Assembly: GCA_024195265.1 (NCBI GenBank)
Contig: JAJLRJ010000011.1
Span: forward strand, 27,421,792 to 27,485,791
Reading direction: 5' to 3'
DNA: 64,000 nt
From: Dendrophyllia cribrosa
Lineage: Eukaryota > Cnidaria > Anthozoa > Scleractinia > Dendrophylliidae
This document shows positions 33,501 through 43,296 of the stretch, piece by piece; positions within the stretch are counted from its first letter, which is position 1; each line of letters begins with the position of its first letter. The notes under the pieces were generated by a model, which worked only from the letters and a program-made list of their open reading frames with translations, had not been told where the DNA came from and did not search any database. The translations under genes were made by a program, and so were the position numbers.

Positions 33501-36500
33501 GATTTTCCCTTAAAAATATGGCGTTTTCGCTGTGATTTTAAGCGTCAAATTTGGGGTTTGGGAACGAGTTAAAAAATTAGAGGCAAATGTCATTCAATTT
33601 TTTTGCCTATGGAAAAAACACCACATCTTAAAAACAATAATTAAGAATTTATAAAGATAAAGATAAATATGGATATCAAAACTATTATTCAGCCGACGAA
33701 GAAATAGCCCAAGTTGGCTCAAATCTGATGATATTCCGCGAGATTGAGCAGGATAATCGTTTTATTCAATTCAACAAATTGTCACTAAGTATCATTTCTT
33801 GAAACTAGAGTCCATGGCTGTGTAAAAAACGCGCCTTGCATCACTGCAGTATCACAGCAAATAAAAAATTGAAGTTTACCCAAGGTCACTTGAAGAAAAC
33901 ATATTTACGATATTTGACTTCACGCGGCTGTTGACATTCTTTTGAAGACTAAAGACGTTCAAATGTTGATCCCTTTGACGGTGACCTCAATGAGCAAAGG
34001 AAATTAAAGTATGACTTTAAAAACGGCAAGACCACAGCGACAAGACGTCTTTTTTTGTTTCTACAGGGAATCAGAGAATTAACTCTGTGTGTAAATTATA
34101 GTGCTAAGGTTAACCCATAAATTCCCCTGTACTGAGCGTTAGCCCTAGTAAGGAAATGAGGGACCACACGAGGGAAAGAAAAACATCTTAGACCTCGGTG
34201 GGATTCGAACCCACGACCTCCGGATTAGATCTTCCGTCGCTCTACCGCTTGAGCCACGAGGCCGTACGGGAGCAGATCGTGGGTAACAAGGTGGTAATTC
34301 GTGGCAATGAGAATGTGAAGTGCCACATTGTCTTCGGATTTCTCACCAGTGCCACGAGGCTCAACATTTATTTTTTTGTTTCTTATCGTTTTCTTCTTGC
34401 CGTTAGTAACAGTCTTGCCATCTACATCTTGTCAAATTAAAGTATGGCGGTCTGCTTCGACGACACAGCGTAGCATTTCTCGCTTTAGTTCACACATCTA
34501 AAACTCTCTATTAAATCCGGATATCCTTAGCGGTGTTAAAATGTCCGTCCCTGAAGAATTGCAGTGCGCTTCCAAATATGGTCAACTACGGATACCTGAA
34601 TCTAACCCATAATATATCATGAAGAATACAGCCAATCAGAAGCCGGAGCACAGGCGCGTAGCACAGGCGTGTAGCACAGGCGCGGAGCACAGGCGCGTAG
34701 CACAGGCGCGGAGCACAGGCGCGGAGCACAGGCGCGGAGCACAGGCGCGGAGCACAGGCGCGTAGCACAGGCGCGTAGCACAGGCGCGTAGCACAGGCGC
34801 GTAGCACAGGCGCGTAGCACAGGCGCGTAGCACAGGCGCGTAGCACAGGCGCGTAGCACAGGCGCGTAGCCAGCCTTTAAGCCATTAAGCCCGGGCTTAA
34901 CAGGAATTTCTGTGATTTTTTTTAATCAGTAGCCGAAAGGCCGCAATTTCTGCTACTGTTTCTTTGAAAAATAAAATCATGACCTTCGAAACATGTATGA
35001 AAAATGTATGAAAAATGCCCGAATGTTGTGCTAATTAGAAAGCAAAGACGGTGGTCTGGTAAAACTTTGATTAAAATAGCCAAGGAGCCAAGGGTAGTGA
35101 TTGGCATATTAAGGGATGAAAGAAACGACCAAATGGTTTGGAACGAACTGTTTGAGCATGCAAAGGAGTTGGCAGCAGGTTGTGATATCGATCCCAGCAT
35201 GCCAAGAGTGTCTGCAGTCCAGCGTAACCAACCCAATGTCCCCGCAGCCACGCCACAGCAGTATTGGTACAGAGCCCTCTACTTGCACCTTGTCGATCAT
35301 CTCATCCAAGAACTCAATGACAGGCTGCTTGTGCACCATGACCGGTTCCTTGGTCAATACCTCATACCTACCCAGCTCGGAATACTGAACAGAGATACCA
35401 CAAACAAGATTTACAACGCCTACTCCAACGACTTAAGTGATAGAGAGGTCTTCGACAACGAGATGTTACGGTGGAAAAAGAGATGAGCTCTTGCCGAAGG
35501 AGAGAAAGCAAAGAGCCTAGTGGATACACTAAGCTACACAAGTAAAGAGCTTTACCCGAATGTCGCCACTGTGTTCACCATTCTCCTAACAATGCCAGTG
35601 TCGACTGGGACACCAGAGAGATCATTCAGCACCGTGAGATGAGTGAAAACATACATGCGATCTACTATGCTTACAGAGCGGCTATCGCCCCTTGCTCTTA
35701 TGCACGCATACAGAGAGATTGCCTATTGACCCAGAAAGAGTCATCAGAGATTTCTGTGCAAGCAAGCCAAGAAGGCTTGCATTTGAATTGAGTGACAGAT
35801 AGTCAATAACAGTCGCGGTCATGACTATGATCTGTTCTAATCATCGACGAAGCTCGTTAATAACCGTTAAGTATCTTTATAATTCATAAAGTCGGACAAG
35901 GAATCAGCTGTGCTTTTGTATAAAGCAAAGGATTAGGTTTTTGACTGTCAGCGGTAAAACTAGTAGTTTTTGACCACCTGATGTAGTTCAAAAGTTGATA
36001 TACTCAATTTTCGCTGTACATCATAAAAAAAATAATAAAACGTACAACATGAAAACTGAACATTGCGGACACGATTTCTACGCTATTACAAGATGGCGTG
36101 CCGCCAGAGGAATTCCTCACATATTGCAATCGATGATCAATTCCTTACCAGATTTCATCCTTGCGCCGATATTCCTCTCCGCACACCTCGAGCTTTTGTA
36201 AAACGTTGTTTAGTGTACTAAGGCCACTGAATATATATCAAGTTAACAAAACCTCGGACATATTGCATAAGCACTAAAAATACCTGTCATTTTTCACTGA
36301 ATCAAGATCGATTTTTGGATGAAATATATCGTGGAGAATGCTCAAAATAGCATTTCCGAGCCTCTATATTTCAAAATTTCCTGGGAGAGCATGCCCCCAC
36401 ACCCCCCAGAGGCTCGCGCCTTCGGCGCTCCTATTTTATACCCCAAATAAAATATCTCGGGCTTAAACGAAAAAAAGGTCTGGCTACGCCTCTGGAGCAG

Positions 36501-39500
36501 TACGTTGCATATTCTGCGGTATTCCACGGTAGTTTCTTAGCTTTGAAAATTGAACTAGCTAGTTTTCTGATCTAGAAACGTAAGTGGTCATAATCGAAAA
36601 AAATTGGTATTTTCTTCATTAATCTTCAGAAGTCTTCGGCAATTTTCTCAAAATGACCATGACGTTCGGACAATCATCGGAGGTTTTCGGAATATCTTGT
36701 TAAATTGTTACGAGTCCAGCAAACTTGGGAAAAATCTGGAACTTTTGTTCTCAAACTCATTTACAATTCATGAAGTTGAAACAAAGAAAATCATAAGCGT
36801 GACTGTGGCTGGAAACTCAATTTTAATTAGCATATAATTGACATAATTAGCATACAATTGGCATAATTAGCATATAATTGGCATAATTAGCATATAATGT
36901 CCCTAGCCCTGAAAACACTGAATAAAGTTCATAAATAATTCGTCAAGTTTGAACAAAGGAAATCCTAAGCGTGACGGTGGTTTGGAAACTCGATCTTATT
37001 AAATTAGCATATAATTGGCATAATTAGCATATAAGTTGCATAATTAGCATATAATTAACACAATTAGCATGTAATGTCTCTTGCCCTGATAACACTGAAT
37101 AAAGGCCATTAATAATTCATCAAGTTAAAACAAAGCAAATCATAAGCGTGACTGTGGTTTGTAAACCCGATCTTCATTAGCATATAATTAACATAATTAG
37201 CATATAATGTCCCTAGCCCTGATAACACTGAATAAAGGCCATTAATAATTCGTCAAGTTTGAACAAAGGAAATCATAAGCGTCCGACAGACGGTGGTTTG
37301 GAAACTCGATTTTAATTAGCATAGATTTTAGCGATGTTATCCTTTCATTTTCTCTGTATTTAATGATCAGTTTGAGAAGCTATATCAAACACTGGAAAGA
37401 GTGTTTCATCAGGTGTCCAAACACCTCGAAGTTAGTTAAAAAATCTCGGCTGTGCCTCGTCTTTTCAACCTACCTCTCGGTGTTTGGATTTCGTGATGAA
37501 ACACTCTTCCTAGTGTTTGATATATTACTTCTCAAACTCAATAATAATTCATGACGAAAATACATAGGAAATAGGCCTTTATCACTCCCCGCCATTTTCT
37601 ATAAAAACAAAAGATTTTTGCACGCCCAACCTCGTTTTCAACTTTTTCACTGCGAGGCTGGGCGGGCAAAAACAAAGCATTTTATTCTTCGGGGAGTCAA
37701 CAAGGCCGCCGCGTGATAAAGGCTTATTAATGTTTAATGAGTGTTTGGAAATCAGTTGAAACACTCCTCATTTTTGCATCCGTAATTTCTCCTTCTAAAA
37801 TCATTTTGTTTGAAAAGTAAATTAAAAACTCGGCTGCGCCTCGTTTTTTAACCATCTTCTCGTTGTTTGGATATCCTGATGAAACACTCTTCCTCGTGTT
37901 TGATATATTACATCAATAACTTTTAGATAAACAGTTTAAAATGCAAGGCTAGTACAACGGAAATAAATGGCAGGTTTAGTGGCCAATATTTCGACTAGTA
38001 GAACTAGTCTTCTACACTCCAACGCCGGCCCTGTAGAAGACTAGTTTTACTAGTCGAAACATTGGCCATTAAACCTGCCATTTATTTCCGGTGTACTAGC
38101 CTTGCATTTTAAACTGTTTATCTACACTTTGGGTGACGTCTAGTACTCGCATCCTTTCATAAAGGAGATCCGGAAAGAAAGTTACCACTATTTATCGTAG
38201 TGTTGAGTAGTCCTCTGCATTTAAACGTTTTATACAATAACTTTTAACTTGCATTAAAGCAATATCCGACAATTTTTCAAAATCTTCGGATTTCAATGGA
38301 ATATAATCAAAGTTATAAAGGCACGATAAGAAATAGTTATGCAATGCTGCAGTGAATATCCCATGTACTTGAGACTTGATTTTACCATGTAAATGCATTC
38401 ACCTAAATTAAGGAATGTCGAAAGGCTTGTGTGTACAGTTTTTTGATTAAACGTTGTCATTGATCGGTCTCATCCCTACGCGACCAGACCGAAAAGGATT
38501 ATGGAAAGAAATCAATTCACATTCAACAACTGCACATTATCAAAATACGGAACGTCCTTAACGGAATATGTATCGAAGCGACTCTTGTTGTCTTTGCGTA
38601 ACACGCGAAGACAAACGTGAGTTTTGTTCTGCATTGTAAACGCGATAGAGAATAATTAATCATGCATTTTAATTCACCCATACTCCCTTTCGGTCTGGTC
38701 GCGTAGGGGTAAGACCGATCAATGACAACGTTTAATCAAAGGAATGTATACTACGAAATATCAAGTCACAAGTGGGATATTTCACGGTACAGCACTCGAA
38801 AGCATTGCATAACCATTATATCTGTCATGTACTTACAACATATATTGAGGGGGCATAGTGACAATTTGTTGAATAATAAAATATTTGTATGCAAGCTAAT
38901 TCTCTATTTTCGAATTACTAAATACACATACTGAATACACTTTGCTTGCCCCCCCCCCCCCCCCCCCCCCCGAATTTTGCATAAACTATTGTTTTGAAAT
39001 GCTCTTGGGAATATGCAGTCCTCCCGAGAGCATTTACAAACAAAAGTTTATGCAAAATTTAGGGGGCAAACAAAGTGTATTATGGGCAATTCGAAAATAG
39101 AGAATGCCAGTTCCATTATGAATGTATACTATTTTATAGTACATACAATACAGGTCTTTTCTGCTATAATATAAAATAATGTATTTAAAACTACTATACT
39201 TCTACCACTACCACTACCACTACCACTACCACCACCACCACCACTACCACTACCACTACCACTACCACTACCACTACCACTACCACTACCACTACCACTA
39301 CCACTACCACTACCACTTCCACTACCACTACCACTACCACTACCACTACCACTACCACTACCACAACTAGTCGCCATATTCCAAGCTTGGGATACCCGTG
39401 GTTTCCAAGACAAAGTAAAGTTGCTTTAATAATTATATTTTAGGTCCAGAGAAATCATCGCCTATGAAAGGATTGCAGTATCTGCTGGGAAAATCATTGT

Positions 39501-41384
39501 ATACTGTGCACTGAACGACACTGTTCTAGGACCGTGCAGCGATCACGGTATTTGGACGCTGGTCATGAAGACTGATGGCTCAATGGTACTTAGCGTTTTC
39601 ACGATGACGTCATTTTACTACAACTACCAGAATCCATTTCGGTTTTTGTTGTTGTTTAAATGTTGTAATCCCAGTGGAGTTAAAATAAAAATAGCACTTA
39701 TCAACACGAGAAAGCAAAAAACGGAAGAATTCTGGTTGTAGTAAATGACGCCATCATGAAAATTCCCTATCGTTGTTTTTGTTTTTGTAAAGATCAGTAG
39801 AGTCTAAATGCCATAGCTCAGAAAGAGGTCGGACACCATAATGAGAATATATAACGAAGTAACTGGTTAGCGTTTAGTTGAGGTTAGGGTTAGCAGTTTA
39901 TATATTTAAATTTAGTCCTAAACAACCCGAGAAGCTAGGTGGTACCCGGGTACGGTAGGCCATGTAAGCTAAGCCTAGCTGTGGTCGCAGGTTCAATCCT
40001 GAGTGGGGATTTTAGATTTTCTTTGTTACACATAAAAATTTATTGAAAATAAAATTTTAAGTGTCGACAGTTCGTTATATAATTCTCAATAAGGTCTCCG
40101 ACCTCCTTCTGAGCTACAGCAGGTAGACTCTACCGTAAAGATCATTACTCCACAAGATGGTGCAACAATTATGTTCCCGGATGCACCACAGGGAACCCAT
40201 AGAAATACGACGATTATAGTTACTTTTTTCTAGAATACATTTAATTCTTCAAAGGGAACACTCGACAAAGAAGAACTACTCAGTATTGTTTTCGCTTTGA
40301 CAGCGTTTGTGATTCCAGAAAAAAAATCTGCGAAACATAGCTTTTACGAGACTCATTTTAGTTCTCATTAATAAATATATAATTATGCTGATTTAAAAGG
40401 AAAGGTGTCTTGCTGATCACTAACCTGCGATTAGGCGCTCCTTTTTTCGGAGCGAAAGTCGGTAGACTTTCGCGCATTCGCGCTCCGAAAAAAAGAACGT
40501 GTGATTGCACGTCGGCTGATAACAGGATTGAGCAATGTTTCATTTAAAATTAGAACAAAAACAAGTTAGCATAAAAACAACATGATTTACATATGAAAAG
40601 CAGAAAGGTTTGTATCAAAATAAAGTCAACTTGAGCCTCACTTTCACTCAAATGCCAGGGGGTATAGTAATAAGCAAACAACTGTAAAGTGGGCTATTGT
40701 TAGAGGAATTAACTTCCACGAGGCAAATATAAATGCAATATTTTGTAGATTTAATCTCCTCCCACTTCAAACTAAATCGCGTTTTTCAACATCATATTCT
40801 TCACGTACAGCATGTCTCTGCTTACTATTTTTCTTTACTCATGACCTTTTCAACAGAGAACCTTCCATTACGATTCCGCTTTTTGGAGCAACAAGGAAAC
40901 ATTTAACATTGCAGGAGGAGAAACTGGGTTCGACTTACAGGAGACCAAGTTACCAACTTACTGGAACATGTCCTTCTCCAAGATCTGTCTCGGTATGAAG
41001 ATCCACGGAGAAGACAAAACAAATTTTATCCTCATAAACAAGACCGCTGACTCCTTGTTCTCAATGATCGCGGACGAGCAATACCGCTCCACCTCACTGG
41101 GTCGTGACACGTGGAAAGCGTTGATTGGTTCCCAGGCCTCGTTGCAGCTGAACTGTAACAAGGAAGGGTTTAACGCTGTGTGTAGCTGCGATATATGTTC
41201 CAAAGTAAGAATTGGTATCCTTGGTAACGACCAAAACGATTGCGATACCTGCCCTGACTCCAGACTCGGGTTTGGCACCAAAGGGCACCCTGATGACTCC
41301 AATACGTGTGGAAACGTGGGGGCATACGGTGCAGATAATGGAGACAAGTACATAAGGACTATGGGATACATCCTTGTGCAATAA
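26536..41384 (+). CDS. Secreted PAN-EGF-fibrinogen-related protein, coral skeletal-matrix (USOMP5-like) type, complete
   Basis: Eight exons sum to 1356 nt with every phase compatible, giving 451 residues. Residues 1-22 form a signal peptide ([20 protein letters not shown]). About 23-110 form a PAN/apple domain starting [11 protein letters not shown] with four cysteines. About 111-149 form an EGF-like domain with six cysteines. About 149-190 form a calcium-binding-type EGF ([20 protein letters not shown]), and about 190-218 the start of a third ([12 protein letters not shown]). The C-terminal domain has [53 protein letters not shown] and ends MGYILVQ. It resembles fibrinogen-related domains at its GWT start, and it matches (from memory) a cnidarian-expanded family that includes USOMP5 of Acropora skeletal matrix. 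An extracellular adhesion or matrix role is inferred. The third EGF is cut short after four cysteines. Confidence 0.88.
27411..27618. mobile_element. Inverted-repeat MITE in USOMP5-like intron 1
   Basis: AAAAAATCTGACCCACCCAG at 27413 reappears inverted, ending near 27616 (ctgggtgggtcagatttttt). Arms about 30 bp. Confidence 0.8.
28017..28279 (+). CDS. USOMP5-like exon 2 (PAN/apple domain)
   Basis: 263 nt, donor gtaaga. Begins (D)[15 protein letters not shown], then [18 protein letters not shown] and KCELNNS. The acceptor lies in a GATAAT-type repeat with a weak pyrimidine tract (tgatcaaag), but it is the only one that gives the right phase. Confidence 0.9.
28311..28342. repeat. Poly-C tract
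   Basis: About 25 consecutive C about 40 bases inside the intron after the PAN exon. Confidence 0.9.
28931..29088. mobile_element. 158-bp hAT-like MITE with 5-bp target duplication
   Basis: Perfect 15-bp inverted ends CAGGGCCGTAGCCAG and CTGGCTACGGCCCTG. AATAG is duplicated at 28926-28930 and 29089-29093. Confidence 0.88.
29227..29453. mobile_element. YTAA-target MITE, copy 1
   Basis: Inverted ends AGGGGCAGTATCACGAGGT / ACCTCGTGATACTGCCCCT, CTAA on both sides. Internal wording (ttgaaaacgtcggccca, ccggtgcaagaatagtgaac) matches the copy at 41862 in opposite orientation. Confidence 0.88.
29613..29727 (+). CDS. USOMP5-like exon 3 (EGF-like 1)
   Basis: 115 nt, acceptor attttttag, donor gtaagt. 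[14 protein letters not shown] ... [16 protein letters not shown]; six cysteines in EGF spacing. Confidence 0.93.
30408..30556. mobile_element. Foldback MITE with GTGGATA arms
   Basis: Left ccggttgttgaaaaggtgga and right tccaccttttgagcaaccgg are inverted. Each arm holds its own short hairpin (gtggatagcgctatccac), and the loop repeats 'ccagtggata'. Confidence 0.85.
30958..31080 (+). CDS. USOMP5-like exon 4 (calcium-binding EGF)
   Basis: 123 nt, acceptor tttttcag, donor gtaaaa. [12 protein letters not shown] ... [20 protein letters not shown]; has the D-I-N-E calcium motif and the N and Y residues of the hydroxylation-type consensus. Confidence 0.95.
32141..32224 (+). CDS. USOMP5-like exon 5 (N-terminal half of a third EGF)
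   Basis: 84 nt, acceptor tttcttttag, donor gtgagt. [20 protein letters not shown] then TQGSYNCR. Only four of six EGF cysteines are present before the splice site. Confidence 0.9.
32799..32832 (+). CDS. USOMP5-like exon 6, 34-nt mini-exon
   Basis: Acceptor gtgatgcag, donor gtaagt. It encodes (P)[10 protein letters not shown](L). It is the only candidate found that converts the phase of exon 5 to that of exon 7, and the TCKE...NLS wording fits the family's linker before the C-terminal domain. Confidence 0.72.
32833..34190. other. USOMP5-like intron 6, left part, no gene seen
   Basis: AT-rich, with a (gtt)n run at about 33040-33060. No coding exon that fits the host gene and no clear element ends. 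Confidence 0.5.
34190..34265 (-). repeat. tRNA-like sequence, probable SINE head
   Basis: On the minus strand: acceptor-like GGCCTCG/CGAGGTC (one G-U), D-arm with A box TGGCTCAAGCGG, and T-arm with exact B box GGTTCGAATCC. The anticodon arm has only four pairs and an eight-base loop, so it is unlikely to be a working tRNA. No CCA-adjacent terminator run was seen; downstream text looks like a repeat body. Confidence 0.65.
34651..34858. repeat. 13-bp minisatellite, 16 units, derived from the hAT end
   Basis: Units CAGGCGCGTAGCA and CAGGCGCGGAGCA (one with GTG for GCG) in exact 13-bp register run into the true end CAGGCGCGTAGCC at 34859. Because 13 is not a multiple of 3, all minus-strand frames are open and give spurious cysteine-rich frames. 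Confidence 0.95.
35004..35802 (+). pseudogene. hAT transposase remnant (ZMYM1-like), C-terminal region with dimerisation domain
   Basis: The frame reads [20 protein letters not shown], then YLIPTQLG, then after stops [30 protein letters not shown] and [13 protein letters not shown], which is the hAT C-terminal dimerisation region. Breaks: TGA at 35484, TGA at 35640, and a stop with frame change near 35727 before [20 protein letters not shown]. The N-terminal BED/TTF zinc-finger region is absent. Confidence 0.85.
36770..37325. repeat. AT-rich tandem repeat with nested ATTAGCAT units
   Basis: Three to four imperfect units, each with 'gcgtgacggtggtttggaaa', several 'cataattagcatataatt' words and 'ccctgataacactgaataaa'. 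Confidence 0.85.
37380..37532. mobile_element. Foldback MITE, TATATCAA family (copy 2)
   Basis: tatatcaaacactgg...cctagtgtttgatata inverted ends with internal aaacacctcgaagttagtta-type arms. A further partial copy lies at about 37738-37910. Confidence 0.85.
37925..38126. mobile_element. Near-perfect 200-bp foldback
   Basis: gataaacagtttaaaatgca at 37926 and its complement ending near 38125. Arms also share aaataaatggcaggttta and gactagtagaactagtct. Loop of a few tens of bases around gccggccctg. Confidence 0.85.
38443..38742. mobile_element. 300-bp inverted-repeat MITE
   Basis: gattaaacgttgtcattgat at 38443 and the complement atcaatgacaacgtttaatc at 38719-38738. Arms continue through ctacgcgaccagaccgaaa for about 50 bp. 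Confidence 0.85.
38895..39105. mobile_element. Inverted-repeat MITE containing a poly-C tract
   Basis: tctctattttcgaattac and the inverted aattcgaaaatagaga form the outer ends. Inner ends aatacactttgcttgccccc and gggggcaaacaaagtgtatt. The C tract at 38950-38971 opposes only a 5-G run in the other arm, so it expanded in one arm. Confidence 0.75.
39205..39364. repeat. (CTACCA)n microsatellite
   Basis: About 26 hexanucleotide copies with CCACCA variants at 39229-39242. Produces spurious poly-Ser-Gly and His-Tyr frames. Confidence 0.97.
39444..39585 (+). CDS. USOMP5-like exon 7 (start of C-terminal domain)
   Basis: 142 nt, acceptor tatattttag, donor gtactt. [10 protein letters not shown] ... 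[10 protein letters not shown] ... [13 protein letters not shown]. Follows a 6.6-kb intron full of repeats. Confidence 0.9.
39797..40134. mobile_element. 338-bp element with 10-bp target duplication (MULE-like MITE)
   Basis: GTAAAGATCA at 39787-39796 and 40135-40144 flanks inverted ends GTAGAGTCTAAATGCC and the complement of gtagactctacc. Arms share atagctcagaaagaggtcgg-like wording. Contains a B-box-like ggttcaatcct at about 39990. In USOMP5-like intron 7. Confidence 0.8.
40857..41384 (+). CDS. USOMP5-like exon 8 (C-terminal domain and stop)
   Basis: 528 nt, acceptor ttcaacag, 175 residues [20 protein letters not shown]... to MGYILVQ and TAA. Cysteine-rich CSCDICSK and [12 protein letters not shown] stretches. 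AATAAA overlaps the stop codon (41381-41386). Confidence 0.96.
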   Translation, partial: RTFHYDSAFWSNKETFNIAGGETGFDLQETKLPTYWNMSFSKICLGMKIHGEDKTNFILINKTADSLFSMIADEQYRSTSLGRDTWKALIGSQASLQLNCNKEGFNAVCSCDICSKVRIGILGNDQNDCDTCPDSRLGFGTKGHPDDSNTCGNVGAYGADNGDKYIRTMGYILVQ

Positions 41385-41397
41385 ATGTATACAGTCG

Positions 41398-41600
41398 AAC
41401 CACCATGTGCGACCACCTCTCGTAAGCGACCACCTATCATAAGCGACCACCTCTTCTAAGCGACCACCTCTCGTAAGCGACCACCTCTTCTAAGCGAACA
41501 CCTCTCGTAAGCGACCACCTCTTCTAAGCGAACACCTCTCGTAAGCGACCGCCTCTTCTAAGCGAACACCTCTCGTAAGCGACCACCTCTTCTAGGTGGG
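41398..41600. repeat. 34-bp tandem repeat just after the USOMP5-like stop codon
   Basis: Units gcgaccacctcttctaa and gcgaacacctctcgtaa alternate, about six double units, starting 14 bases after the stop codon; may be transcribed in the 3' untranslated region if the overlapping AATAAA is not used. Confidence 0.9.
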
Positions 41601-41861
41601 GTTACTACCATCAAGTTGGTATGAGGTGTGTGTCGCGATAACTTAGAATTGCATGTGTGAACAGCTCGTTTTATTTCTTTTCTGTACGTGGAAAGTTTAG
41701 CATCAGGCCTAGAATACTAAACTTAGACTAGTTTCATTAATACGCGATCATAACCATATCTTTTTCGTTTAGCATAGGTGTTTTGGTACTGTAATTTAGC
41801 TAATACATTTTAAAAGAATCCAAACCAAGGATCGCAATACCAAAAAGGATACCCTATTAAA

Positions 41862-42076
41862 GGGATAGTATCACGAGGTTCCAAGCGCGGCACTGTTCAC
41901 TATTCTTGCACCGGAATTTTGGACATATCACTGTTAAAAGTGATTTTTTCTTTTTTCTGGCTATCAAAACGGATTTTTTGATTCAACAAATACCTCCTTT
42001 TCTCGACGGCCTTTTTGAATTTGCGGAATCAAACTTGAAAAGTGGGCCGACGTTTTCAAGTTTCGACCTCGTGATA
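41862..42076. mobile_element. YTAA-target MITE, copy 2
   Basis: AGGGATAGTATCACGAGGT / ACCTCGTGATACTATCCCT with TTAA on both sides. Internal sequence is the reverse complement of the 29227 copy. Inserted at the edge of the 42087 tandem repeat. Confidence 0.88.
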
Positions 42077-42086
42077 CTATCCCTTT

Positions 42087-42985
42087 AAGGACTGAGCACC
42101 TCGAAAACCATACCCTATCCTGCGGCACATACCTATATAGCTTAGATATGAAAGGTATTTTCACAATACCAGAAGGGATACCCTATTTAATGACTGAGCA
42201 CCTTAAAAACCATACCCTATCTCACGGCACATACCTTAGCTTAGATATGAATAGATAGATATGATATAGATACATATAGCTTAGATATAAAAGGTATTTT
42301 CATAATACCAAAAGGGATACCCTATTTAATGACTGAGCACCTTAAAAACCATACCCTATCTCACGGCACATACCTTAGCTTAGATATGAATAGATAGATA
42401 TGATATAGATACATATAGCTTAGATATAAAAGGTATTTTCATAATACCAAAAGGGATACCCTATTTAAGGACTGAGCACCTCAAAAACCATACCCTATCC
42501 TGCGGCACATACCTATATAGCTTAGATATGAAAGGTATTTTCACAATACCAGAAGGGATACCCTATTTAATGACTGAGCACCTTAAAAACCATACCCTAT
42601 CTCACGGCACATACCTTAGCTTAGATATGAATAGATAGATATGATATAGATACATATAGCTTAGATATAAAAGGTATTTTCATAATACCAAAAGGGATAC
42701 CCTATTTAATGACTGAGCACCTTAAAAACCATACCCTATCTCACGGCACATACCTTAGCTTAGATATGAATAGATAGATATGATATAGATACATATAGCT
42801 TAGATATAAAAGGTATTTTCATAATACCAAAAGGGATACCCTATTTAAGGACTGAGCACCTCAAAAACCATACCCTATCCTGCGGCACATACCTATATAG
42901 CTTAGATATGAAAGGTATTTTCACAATACCAAAAGGGATACCCTATTTAAGGACTGAGCACCTCAAAACCATACCATATCCCGCG
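42087..42985. repeat. Higher-order tandem repeat, 380-bp period
   Basis: A short unit (about 100 bp, 'ggactgagcacctc... atcctgcggcacat') and a long unit (about 139 bp with extra 'gatagatatgatatagatac') are ordered A-B-B, A-B-B, A, A. The A units start at 42089, 42469 and 42849, exactly 380 bp apart. Confidence 0.93.
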
Positions 42986-43296
42986 GCACATACCTATAAA
43001 GCTTACATATGGGAGTACCCCCACTCCCCCGGAGGAAAGAAGCATCGTGATTTGCGGCAAACGGTGAGTGCGAGTCTGCCGTGAAATGCGTACTAATTTT
43101 TGCATAACCTTCAAGTAAACTTGCTAGACAAGATAGAATGCAAGAAAACGACTTTCTAGAAGATGAACTAGAATAGTTAAGAGTTACATATACTGTAATG
43201 TGGTTTGGTATATGTAAGATTTTAAGACGTTTTAAAGGCCTGCATTGTTTCATGAAAATGTAACTGATGTGACAGTCTTTCGGTGAAACAATTTAA

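Larger units (their letters stand above)
34651..36494 (+). mobile_element. Decayed hAT transposon with expanded left end
   Basis: The right end reads GGCTACGCCTCTG; its complement CAGAGGCGTAGCCAGACC matches the left end CAGGCGCGTAGCCAGCC at 34859. GAGCA is duplicated at 34646-34650 and 36495-36499, so the outer boundary lies before a 16-unit minisatellite. Contains a hAT transposase pseudogene. In USOMP5-like intron 6. Confidence 0.75.

Noticed and set aside
34190..34265. Functional tRNA gene on the minus strand
   Set aside because: Anticodon arm is irregular (four pairs, eight-base loop); better read as a SINE head with intact A and B boxes.
34586..34859. Cysteine-rich minus-strand frames
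   Set aside because: Artefact of a 13-bp repeat, open in all three frames with the same 13-residue period.
39129..39413. Poly Ser-Gly frame and opposite His-Tyr frame
   Set aside because: Translation of the hexanucleotide microsatellite.
40958..41450. 160- and 118-codon minus-strand frames
   Set aside because: Shadows of the last coding exon of the USOMP5-like gene.
41398..42985. CRISPR-like arrays
   Set aside because: The repeats are contiguous without unique spacers, and the genome is eukaryotic.
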